Positions 46,767 to 58,300 of a DNA stretch of 64,000 bases are shown piece by piece. Source of the stretch: Saccharina japonica (lineage: Eukaryota; Sar; Phaeophyceae; Laminariales; Laminariaceae); the NCBI GenBank assembly GCA_008828725.1, contig MEHQ01000528.1:42255-106254 (forward strand), in the 5' to 3' direction. The first letter of the stretch is position 1. Every line of letters starts with the position of its first letter. The notes under the pieces were generated by a model. The model was not told the origin of the DNA and did not search any database. It was given only the letters and a program-made list of their open reading frames with translations. Position numbers and translations under genes: made by a program.

Positions 46767-47660
46767 ATGGGTGGGTGGGTGAGGGTAGGGGTGGGTGAGT
46801 GGGTGGGTGGATGGGTGGGTGGGTGGGGGGGTGGGGGTGGGGGGGGGGTGGGGGGGGGGGGGGGGGAGGGGGGGGGGGGGGGGGAGGGGGGGGGGGGGGG
46901 GGAGGGGGGGGGGGGGGGGGAGGGGGGGGGGGGGGGGGAGGGGGGGGGGGGGGGGGAGGGGGGGGGGGGGGGGGAGGGGGGGGGGGGGGGGGAGGGGGGG
47001 GGGGGGGGGGAGGGGGGGGGGGGGGGGGAGGGGGGGGGGGGGGGGGAGGGGGGGGGGGGGGGGGAGGGGGGGGGGGGGGGGGAGGGGGGGGGGGGGGGGG
47101 AGGGGGGGGGGGGGGGGGAGGGGGGGGGGGGGGGGGAGGGGGGGGGGGGGGGGGAGGGGGGGGGGGGGGGGGAGGGGGGGGGGGGGGGGGAGGGGGGGGG
47201 GGGGGGGGAGGGGGGGGGGGGGGGGGAGGGGGGGGGGGGGGGGGAGGGGGGGGGGGGGGGGGAGGGGGGGGGGGGGGGGGAGGGGGGGGGGGGGGGGGAG
47301 GGGGGGGGGGGGGGGGAGGGGGGGGGGGGGGGGGAGGGGGGGGGGGGGGGGGAGGGGGGGGGGGGGGGGGAGGGGGGGGGGGGGGGGGAGGGGGGGGGGG
47401 GGGGGGAGGGGGGGGGGGGGGGGGAGGGGGGGGGGGGGGGGGAGGGGGGGGGGGGGGGGGAGGGGGGGGGGGGGGGGGAGGGGGGGGGGGGGGGGGAGGG
47501 GGGGGGGGGGGGGGAGGGGGGGGGGGGGGGGGAGGGGGGGGGGGGGGGGGAGGGGGGGGGGGGGGGGGAGGGGGGGGGGGGGGGGGGGTGGGGGGGGGGG
47601 TGGCTGGGTGGGTGAGTGGATGGGTAGATGGGTGGGTGGGTGGGTGGGTGGGTGGGTTAG
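46767..47660. repeat. Guanine minisatellite: (A G17)x40 flanked by GGGT repeats
   Basis: From 46867 to 47569 an A occurs exactly every 18 bases, forty times, and all bases between are G. The core, 46850-47588, is therefore ~94% G on the + strand. On both sides, 46767-46850 and 47589-47656, are degenerate GGGT units. It lies just 3' of the last recognisable exon of the minus-strand LRR receptor. The long poly-Gly, Gly/Arg, Gly/Glu and poly-Pro frames here are by-products of the repeat. Confidence 0.9.
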
Positions 47661-47707
47661 GTATGTTTCGAAAGCACCAATAATATGACCACAAGACTTA
47701 AACTTGC

Positions 47708-48470
47708 CATGAAGACGAGGTTGTTGGCGAGGTGCGGCTGCCGCAGGAGCAGGAACATGTTCAGCCCCAGGAATGGCACGTCCTCGAAGATGGCGATGAT
47801 TATCCGCATGGAGTTCAGGCTGATGAGGCGCTGGACGCTGATGTGGTGGCTCAGGTACTGTATCGTCGTGATATTTATGACACACGTCACGTCGGGTCGA
47901 GAGCAACGTAAAAAAGGTCAGCGAAAAGGTGAGCGGCGTATAATCGTCGCGCCTCCCTTGGATGTGGCAATGATTAGACAACAAATTATCAATGTCTTGC
48001 ACTACATTAGTAATGTGAAATCATTACGTATAAAGTTTGGCGTTTTGTATCATATGTCATATTTACTAGTATTTACTATGGTCCACTGCAAGAATAGAAT
48101 ACGTAGTGTGATTTTTGCACGGCCGAAAATGACAACGAAAACTTAAAATCATCGTATCTATAATATATATCGTGATCGGCGAACTATCTGGGGGGGGGGG
48201 GGGGGGGGGGGCTCGTATAGCTCAGAGAAGAAGCAAAAAAAACGATAAGCGGTGGCGGAGGCGTTTCTCTTGCACCTTGTTGCCACGGTCGAACGGCACG
48301 TGGCGGCGGCAAGTGCGCTTCTGCGTCATGATCTGAAGTATGTTGAATTGCTTCTCGTAGTAGAGCATGTTGTTCCCCGTGATCGCCAGCCCGTGAGTGC
48401 GTTCCTGTCCCTCCGACCCGGTTGACACACGATACCGGTAGACGGTAACACGCAAGGGCCGGGCGGGGGG

Positions 48471-48530
<60 letters not shown>

Positions 48531-51500
48531 AAAACGGCAAACAGATAGAGGGACGGGACGGAGTGAGCCTTCTATGTTTCGACTAATCTACAGTATGTAC
48601 TCATGGTGTTCGTTTAGCTGTAGCGATGCTTTTTATAGATGCAATTACATGGGTAAACCATTCCTGTGCTTTGTTACGCGCACGGGGGGGGGGTATCGTG
48701 TTGCTACGTTGCTACGAGAGTGACCCTAAAGGTTGAAGAATTAGGCGGGGGTCCGTCGCTATTTGAGAGCTAGCGGTAGTCTAGTCACCCATGTAAGTAG
48801 GCAGCCCGTTGTTGTAGAGGAAGGTAGATAGTGTGACGTTCGCACCATGAAGCGATATATACATATACATATATATATTATGTATTATACATACATGTAG
48901 TTTTCGCCTCGTTTATTCGCCAAAGTGCTTCTTGTTCCACCAAGAGAGAGGTGTTTTGGTGCATTGACACGTGTTTTTTTGTTCTCCCCCCCCCTCGAAA
49001 GGTTGCCGAAGAGGAGTAGCAACCACTCAAGAGGTTTTCCTATCGATTCGCTTTTTTCGCGAGATCAAGACGACGTCACGAGTGACAAAACGCTTACCAG
49101 GTACAAACGACTTGCGTCACTCTTCTAACATTATACCTGGTACTTGTTTGACTCGAAGTTCTTTCGGCACAATTGGGCATTTTTTCAGATCATACAAACT
49201 AGCATAATTGGGTTTTTAGAGAGGAGGGGAGTGGGGGGGGGGTTCGAGCATAGGCATCACAACCGGGGGGGGGAAACCATGGTAAACAGCATAAAATACT
49301 TGTTTTGTGCTCCATGTTTTCCCATTAAAAAGCATGAAAAACTACGTGAGGGAAAAGCAAAAGGCAGGATGGATACGTAGATAGACTATGAATAAACCTA
49401 CACATTGTTTGCGCTCGCCCGAAACAAAAAAAAAGAACAATGTGTATGCAAACATACATACCTCTTGCATGTCGAGGATGAGGATGGCCCGCGTGTGCAC
49501 TCCATGGAGCGAGGCCACCAGCGCGAAGGCCACGACGATCGTGTACACGATTTTCATCGCGCCCGTGAGCGCCGCGGTGTAGAGCAGAGACGCGTACGCG
49601 CCCAGATCGGACATGAGGTCCATGATCTCGACACCGCTGAAGAGACTGTATGCGGGAGAGAGCCAAGCGGTTAACACAGCAGAGCGAGACGTTCACTACT
49701 GTCGCAAGGTGAAGCAATTTGATCTAAATGGGTTTAGGGAGTCGGAGCCTCCCACGAGCTGACCGGACGAGATATTTTGCCGGGTACAACGTTGAGTACA
49801 TAGGCGTTGGTTTATTGCTGTCTACCCCCCTATAAGCAGAACCACAACAGTCGTATGGGAAAGCTACGTAGCCGGACGAAAGGTCGAGAGATCATCGTAA
49901 ACGCGCGTCTGAAGGGGCAAGGGTTGTCAATAATTATTGCCTATAAGGATGGGGACAGAGATCTGCCATGCGCTTTTTGGCCGCAAGAAGAAGAAGAAGC
50001 GAGACATGGAGAGTGAAGTCACGGTGGTGGTGGTGGTGGTGGTGGTGGTGGATGAATTGCATCGACCATCTATGAATATATTTCTGGAAAGCGTAGGATA
50101 ATCTTCCACTCCAGAACTTTTGGAGCCTATCCGGTGACCATGGACTAGATTTTTTGGCGATAAGTTAAAAATGTGAAAACAACAAAAACAACACCAACCC
50201 TTTTCTGTAACATTTGGGTTTCCCTTGGCCGTAGATTGGTTCGACGCGGGAATAACTTGTTATCCTAAGGGTAAGAGAAGGCTTTTGTGTTGGAATTATG
50301 CCGGGGGAATGTCGTACGGACGGACGTTTGTGCTGATCAGATCTCGGGGCATCGGGGTATTGGTACGTTTAGTTCACCAGGGGACCACACGAATGCCATG
50401 CCGTAGCGTAATTCTCTACCTTGCCCCCTCCTCCCCCCTCTGATCCCCCGGCGGTCAATGGTCAAATAAGCAAGGCAAGCAACTAATGAGTACGCCCCCT
50501 TCCACCCCCCGTACTCCCACGCCCCTTCCTCCCACTCCACCGCCACCGCCCTCCTCCCTCCCTCCCTCCCTCCCTCCCTCCCTCCCCCGATCGGGAGTGC
50601 GTCGTGGACNNNNNNNNNNNNNNNNNNNNNNNNNNNNNNNNNNNNNNNNNNNNNNNNNNNNNNNNNNNNNNNNNNNNNNNNNNNNNNNNNNNNNNNNNNN
50701 NNNNNNNNNNNNNNNNNNNNNNNNNNNNNNNNNNNNNNNNNNNNNNNNNNNNNNNNNNNNNNNNNNNNNNNNNNNNNNNNNNNNNNNNNNNNNNNNNNNN
50801 NNNNNNNNNNNNNNNNNNNNNNNNNNNNNNNNNNNNNNCTCCGGCGAGCCGAGCAGCAGCAATCGATCGCCCGAGGCGAGCCGAGCAGCAGCAATCGATC
50901 GCCCGAGGCGAGCCGAGCAGCAGCAATCGATCGCCCGAGGCCAGTGTCTAATTTCAAGTGGAATCGGATTAATGAAATTCATGTTTGGACAGCGTCACCC
51001 AGTTATCTGTGCTGGGAGTGATCAGGTGGCAAAGGCTTTCCCCTCCGTCCCAGTCTCGCTTTCTCGCTCCCTCCCTCCCTCCCTCCCTCCCTCCTTCCCT
51101 CCCTTTAGGTATTTACGGGAGACTCAATTAAAACTTGGGCGGCGGGTGTTGCCCCGTGTGTGCCCTCGGCTTCTTTTAATTGGCCAGCGGGACTCTATGT
51201 AAAGAAAGTATTGCAATTGAAATCAATCGATCAATCCCATCGCATCTCATCTCATCGACTCGTTTTTTCCGGGTACTTGCCACCGCAGACCACCGACCCT
51301 CCGCAATGTTTTTTCCAAATATATATATATGTATATTGTATATATTGTATATTTTTGAGCTCTCGCCTGATCCAGAACTGCTGCCCGAAGATAAAGGTTT
51401 TCATCTCTTCGTTGAGTGTCATGTGCACCTTCTCCTTCACCGGTATCTGTTAGAGGAGGAGGATGGGCGTGGTAGGGTTGGTGTGGCGACACCGCCCAGG

Positions 51501-52134
51501 CCCGTGGCAGGATAGGTCAGTGTCAGCACCAGGGGACGCTTTTTTAATTATAGGAACACAAAAAAAGAGGTTACGTGTCGTTGTCGTCGGTGTGTTATAC
51601 AGTTTCGGACGGGGTTTGCCTAAAATAGGCAGGCGGTGTATTGATCAGTCGCTCCAGAGAGAGGTAGATACACAGGTGGCACGGGATCGCGTGATGATGA
51701 CTCAAGACGGCAACATGGAGGAACTCTCTCTCTCTATTTATCTCTTGTGTTATTGTCCGGCCGTCGAGCTGATTGCGTGTCTCATAAGGAGACGCACAGC
51801 GAGGGACAACATCGGGAGAGGCGCGGATAAACATTGCACAAATAAATGTCCCCGACATCCGAATACTCCACTACCAGAATCCCTATCCAGCATATAACTC
51901 CTCAATCAATGTACGATGGATTCATCTCCGTCGTTTTACCGAGCACAGTTGACAGGGGAGGGGGGGGAAGGGACTGGATTTTCGACCGAGTGAGGTGCCC
52001 CGTAAAGGTGGGTAGAACACACCACGACTGCGCGGACACTGCACGGCGGGTGTTGAGAGACGGGGGATGTTACGAATTTACGGCATTTTTTTTCCGGGGA
52101 GATGGATGCTGGTGATGGTGATGATGACGATGAT

Positions 52135-52182
<48 letters not shown>

Positions 52183-52282
52183 CAATTGATGATGATGATG
52201 ACGATGATGATGACGATGATGATGATGATGATGGTGATAATGGTGACGACGATGATGATGATGGTGATGATGATGGTGATGG

Positions 52283-52318
<36 letters not shown>

Positions 52319-55300
52319 CATTTGATGATGATGATGATGATGACGATGATGATGATGGCGAGTATGGTTATGATGTTGATGATGATTGATGATGATGACG
52401 ACGATGCTGTCGTATATATACATGCCATCTTGTCTTGTCTTGCGTCGTTTAAAAAAAAATCTTGCTTGCGCCTCTCTTGCCATATGAATCATAGCGCCGA
52501 CACTCTTTCGTGCTTCGTACGGTAGTAGAGGGTTGCAGTTTCGAGCCTAAGCGCTTACCAGGTATCGAAACTGCAACCCACGGTATCGTTTGCATTCGAT
52601 GTTGCATTTTTTTCCCCCCATCCCTTTCATTATCTTCGCGCTTCCGTCTTTCTCCCTCCCTAGTCATAACTCAGATCCGGGGTCACAAAGTAGGCTCCTC
52701 TCCCTCCTCCCCCACTACGGTTCTTGCCTTGCATTTTTATCACGAGAAGATTTCAGCACTTTCTTCCCTCGTCCCCAACTCTCGTCGAAATATATATAAA
52801 ATATATGTTGCATTGTTGATGAATATTTTTTACTTTCGTTAGACATCTATCCGCATGCATGCATGCATACATGCACATGCATGGGGATTGGGTGTCGAGC
52901 TTTATGCTTACATTTGTTTCTCTCAAAAGTTGGTTGATGTTTTAACCTTTTACCAGTAGCCCAACAGACTACTAAGAACCATTTTTTCCCCCCAACATTG
53001 TTGGGTGCTAAAAGCCTACTGCAGGTATTGAGCTCCTCAGGCGATGGAGGACCCTCAGAAAACATAGGTTGCTATTATGTATATATATATACCGTTACTA
53101 TCGTAGCACGCGTCGCTACCCCTCCGTGCCACGCGCCTTAAGGCTCGACTATACAAGGGCTCCGCTCCGCGGGCGGCTGACGCCGCCCGCGACGCTCGCG
53201 CAAGGAAAGGGGGGCAGAAGAGGCCCCATGATGTAGTGCAAGCACCGACTTGAAAATGCCAAGACAAGAGGTTCATGGTGCACAGCGAACGAACGGCGGA
53301 CTTGACATGCATGAAAAATATGCTCGGGGTGCACGTTAGCTCCATACTCCAGGACAATTTGACCTTCACAACTCACCCCCACGCCATAGTGCTTCTGGAG
53401 CACGACCCAGGCTAGGGTGAAGACGACCATGACTATTCCGGCGATGAGCAGGTACAGGCCGATCAGTGTGCCGTCCTCCAACAGCTCGGTGGCACACTCC
53501 GCTGATCCTTGATCCGCCACCTTTTTGTTTGTTTTGTTTGTTTTTTCCACCCCATGGAAAGCATTCAAAGGGACAGGAACAGGACAGGGACAAGCGTGTA
53601 TAGATAAGCACACAAATGAGAAATTACCTATTAATAAGAGCATTACCTGGTGGTAAAGGCTTACATTTACAGGGGGGTCGCTGAGAAAGTTGGATATATA
53701 TGAAATCGCGCTCAGAGGCGAGAGCTACAAGTGAATCCTACCTGGTACCTCCTGGTATATAATGACCCAATGCTCAACGTTGTTCAGGGTTGGTGTGTCA
53801 CAAGTAAGGCTGTACGCATGGCTTGCTCGTAGCGCTCGTAGGTGCTTCTCGTTGGCGGGCCCATACCATATAACGCATGGGTCGATACAAATATGTTTTA
53901 CTTACGTGATAGCATAGGTGTAGCAAGGACCACCATGGCATGCCAACAACAACAAAAAGCAGCGCTGCAGTACACCTCACGTACTGTAGTAGCCGAATGA
54001 CGGACCGGTAGCACTACTCGTATTATACGTTTACGTGTATAAATATCAAATATGGTAGGGGGGATGTAGGACATTTAATACATTTTGACAAAAAGAGGGA
54101 CAATATACGTATAGCACATCGATGGCCCGCGCTGTGCCACCGTACCGTGTGGGGTCGGGTGCGTCGGCTACGTACGGCTATCGGGACGGGTTGTTCATGC
54201 GCCCTCCAGCCCCCCAGCCCAATCGCGAACCGCGAATTCGCTTTGAAAGGGATCATTCCCAACGAACGCGAAAAAAAACGCGATTCCTGGAAAAAAAAAA
54301 CACGATTCCGTGACAGTTGCTAAAATCGGCGTTACGTCACGTTCAAAAACTGAAACCACCGTCTTTTGTCAAGAAACGTGATACCGACTTCTCTTCTTGT
54401 GTGTTTAAAAAAAAGCGAATTGCCACACGATGTTTTGCGACAAAAAAACAAAATGGCACGATTTCGCGAAAAAAAATGAGAACGATTTTGTTTTTCCGTC
54501 AAGAAGTCCAGTCCGTGACATGCCAGTATTGTTTATGTTCGTTACAAGGAACGACCTTTACACGCTACAAACTAAACTCATAATTTTCCTGCGGGAGTAA
54601 GCTTATTTGATGCTACGACACCCGGCCCCCGTTTTTTGGTAAACTCACTAAAGCCTACGATACAACGCCATCTTCTTCATTAATTCATACTATTCTAAGT
54701 CATTTTCATTAGTTTAGTTTCCACCTTCGAAGGACACGATATACGAGGACGTATATATACGTATACGGATTCTTGTTTTACTGACTGACCTCCCACCGTC
54801 TGTCTTGGTGTCGTGTCGCTAACACCATTACTAGTATAATTCGCACATTTAATCGTTACCGTACAGGACACCTAATAAGAAACAGGAAATATGTTCCAGG
54901 CTGGATTTCTTATTTGAAAGAGGGTGCTTTCTGCACTAATTTTAAGATAACGACTCCTGAATTTATTATTTTCCTACAAATCTCAGCCTGGCTTTCATAT
55001 CAGCCTGTTTCTTATTAGGTGTCCTGTACTGTACCATACCTCGCCACCGCTGCAAGGAATGCAGTCCGAATACGACGACGCCCCAGTGATCGGCTGCGAG
55101 AAGTTTGAGGGGCACTCGACGCATGCCGAGGAGTCGGTCGCGCCCAGGGTGGACGAGTAGTGCCCAGCCCAGCAAGGAGTGCACAAGAGCTCCGAATTAA
55201 GGCCTATTTTGAGCAGAAAAAAAAAGGCAAATCCACCGTGCAGTATGTATGTATGTATGTATGTATGTAGTATGTATGCGTGACGTGACCCGTGGGCGTA

Positions 55301-58300
55301 GAAGCAGCAGCAGCAGCGCAGCAGCAGCAGCAGCAGCAGCAGCCTCAGCAGCAGAAGTAGAAGGGCAACAGACGGGACGAGGAAGGTTGTCTGTTGTGTG
55401 GACAACATTATTTGCAACCGCTACGTAATACGCTGGCCTAAAGCCGTACAGAACTGGTATCTTAGGGGTGTCTACCTTAGCCTATTTATAAGTCCCAACT
55501 GATCTTTGATAAAAACTAAACGTACACGTAGGACCGAAGCTCCATGAGTAGGGTGAGACGTTCACTTCACAAGCTGAAGAGATTTAGTTAAATGGTTAGG
55601 GGACTTGAGCTTCCTCACGAGCTGACCGGACGAGAGATTGCCGGGTTCAACGTTGAGTAGGCGTTGTTTATTGGTGTCTACCCCCCTAACTGCAGAACCG
55701 TAGTCGTATGGGAAAAAGCTAGCCGGACTGAAATCGAGAGACTCATCTGAACGCGCGTCTGAAGGGGCAAGGATTTTCATTACATCTTGCCTATAAGGAT
55801 GGGGACTGGAGATCTGCCATGCGCGTTTCGGCCGCAAGAAGAAGAAGAAGAAGATTTCCGGACATAAGACGGCATAACAAAAACAAAAAATTACCCGTAT
55901 AACCCGACAAAAAAACAAAAATGGCTACGTAGGAATATAACGAATAACATATAACATATATACCAAGTAAACACTGCAGTAAAACACTATACTATTATAA
56001 TGGTGTCCTAAACGGAATCGGGATAAGGCGCATGCGAATAGTCAGTCATAAACATTTGCCTCAAAAGGGCAAACAAGTGGCATGCGCCCCCTATCGTAGG
56101 ACGCGTCTAACAGGAGCTGTCTTCGACCGCCTGTCCTTTTTACGTAGGTTCGTAGACGCGCTGGTTAGGGCTGATGCCTCAGCGACAGTATGTATACCAC
56201 GACCTATTGTTTGCTCTTTCTCCCTTCCTTCCTTCCTTCCTTCCTTCCTTCCTTCCTTCCTTCCTTCCTTCCTTCCTTCCTTCCTTCCTTCCTCCCTTCC
56301 TTCCTTCCTTCCGTCCTCCCTCCCTTCCTTTTTTCATTCCTTCCTTCCTTCCTTCCTTCCGTCCTCCCTCCCTTCCTTTTTTCATTCCTTCCTTCCTTCC
56401 TTCCTTCCGTCCTCCCTCCCTTCCTTTTTTCATTCCTTCCTTCCTTCCTTCCTTCCTTCCTCCCTTCCTTCCTTCCTCCCTTCCTTCCTTCCTTCCTTCC
56501 TTCCTTCCTTCCTTCCTTCCTTCCTTCCTTCCTTCCTTCCTGGTGGTGGGTGGCTCAGACCGTCACCGTTGCCGTCGTCATCAATCGGCGCCATTAACAA
56601 AAGTACAATTTTATTATTTTATTATGCCACTACTTGCTCTCTCTTCGCTCTTCCCCTCCTTTTTTCGCAAGCCCTTTGTTCCAACTCGTCTGGCATCGTG
56701 GAACGCCTCGAACACTAAGCGATACCAGTACTAGCCAGCGGTACCACGTAGCCAGCACAGAGTAAAACGAAATACTCTTCGTCCCGCTCCCAGTAATTGC
56801 ACAGTAGTAGTAGTACAGTAGTAGCGAGTGAGCGAAAATACCGTTACTTATATCTACGGCCCCGCCCTCCCCCCCCCTATGGCATTGTAGGAATGCAAGG
56901 GTCTATGGTCATACGACTACGGCCGTGCACGACATGAGTACCCCCCCCCCACCCCCATGCCTCCATACACGGGAAAACCCACCTTCCACGGACCCATAAG
57001 TCCCCGCAGAACATTCTACGCAGCTCTCCGAAGACGAGGCACCGGACGAGTTTCCATAGGAGCCCAACGGACATGGTTCACAAACCGACGATGCCGTGGC
57101 CCCGAGCGTCTCCGAGTACGACCCGGCCGGACAAGCGAGGCACAGCTCGAGCTGGTTCCCCTCCGCCGGCTTGTAGGTACCGGCGACGCAAGGCTGCTCC
57201 GTCGATTCGAAAAAAGTGGGAGGGTGGGGACGACAACAGTGACCGGTGTTTTGCGTAGTGAAGGAATGTTAGCGGTGATGGGTGGGGAAGAGGAAGGGCG
57301 TGGAAGTTTTGAGAGGTGTATGCGTATATATATATATACGCAGGGGGTGTGCCCTGGATGTTTTGCAGTGTGTACTCGTACACTATCCGCATGCCCCTTC
57401 TGCCGAGTGTAGACATATTTTGCATCCATCTGAAGGGTTTCTGAACGAAGACAGATGTACCGATATACAAGTGTACAATACTTCGCCAGCGTTGCCAAGA
57501 GAGAGAGAGAGAGAAAGAGGGAGAGCGCATCAAGACCAAATATCGTCCTTTGTTTTTGTCTATCGGGGCTAGAACTCCTCAAGCTACTGACAACTGTACA
57601 TGCCTGGGAACCATGAGCCGTTTCGAGAAGGCTTCATTGGTCCGACTGCTCACTTTAGCAAGGCAGAGCAATTAATAGACCAAAACACCAAAACACGCCA
57701 CCAGCGGTCTGCAAGGGGAGGGGGGGGGCATTATCACTACGTAAGCCCACCTCGCACGCACTGCTGGTGATGTTGAGGATATACCCCGGACCACACGCGC
57801 AGGACGTGATGCTGGTAGCCCCGGCCGACACTGTCGTAGACCCGGAGGGGCAGGCAAGACATGACGGTTCGGAGCCGCCCCCGCCCTGCGTTGATTGCAG
57901 AGCACACGGTATGGAAGGGGGGGGGGGTTACCGCTGCTTGTGTGCATGCCTTAGCGGTTGTGGTGCCACAGTAGGCAAGCGGCGAGCTTAGGAGTTGGCC
58001 GCATCGGTTCTACGTAGCGCAGCGGGGGATAAAGGTCACGACAACTCGCTTCGTTAGAACAGAAAGATAATTGGGTACGCGGAACAGAGCAAAAAGAGGT
58101 GTTGGGCGTGGGTTAGTGGGCTTGGTGGGATGCAAAGGTCATTCCCGACGAATCCTGATGGGAGTTCCCATTGGGTATGATATGCGACGACAAAACTGAT
58201 GGAGGGCGACACCTTTTTTGAGCAGCTTGTTGAATTAATACAAAAAATTACCACCTAAACACATAGATCTTTTTTTTGGAGGTCGAATGAAGAACGTCCC

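Noticed and set aside
46687-48002. Long proline-rich, glycine-rich and Gly/Arg open frames of 280-418 codons
   Set aside because: They are produced by the A-G17 minisatellite, are open in most frames on both strands, and have no splice or homology support.
50337-51202. Open frames spanning the N gap
   Set aside because: More than half of the codons are undetermined, so no coding claim is possible.
52078-52492. Poly-Asp, poly-Met and poly-Ser/His open frames
   Set aside because: By-product of the GAT trinucleotide array in an intron of the LRR receptor.
56032-56734. Frames of 186-228 codons rich in LPSF repeats
   Set aside because: Translation of the CCTT array within intron 6 of the LRR receptor; no independent support.
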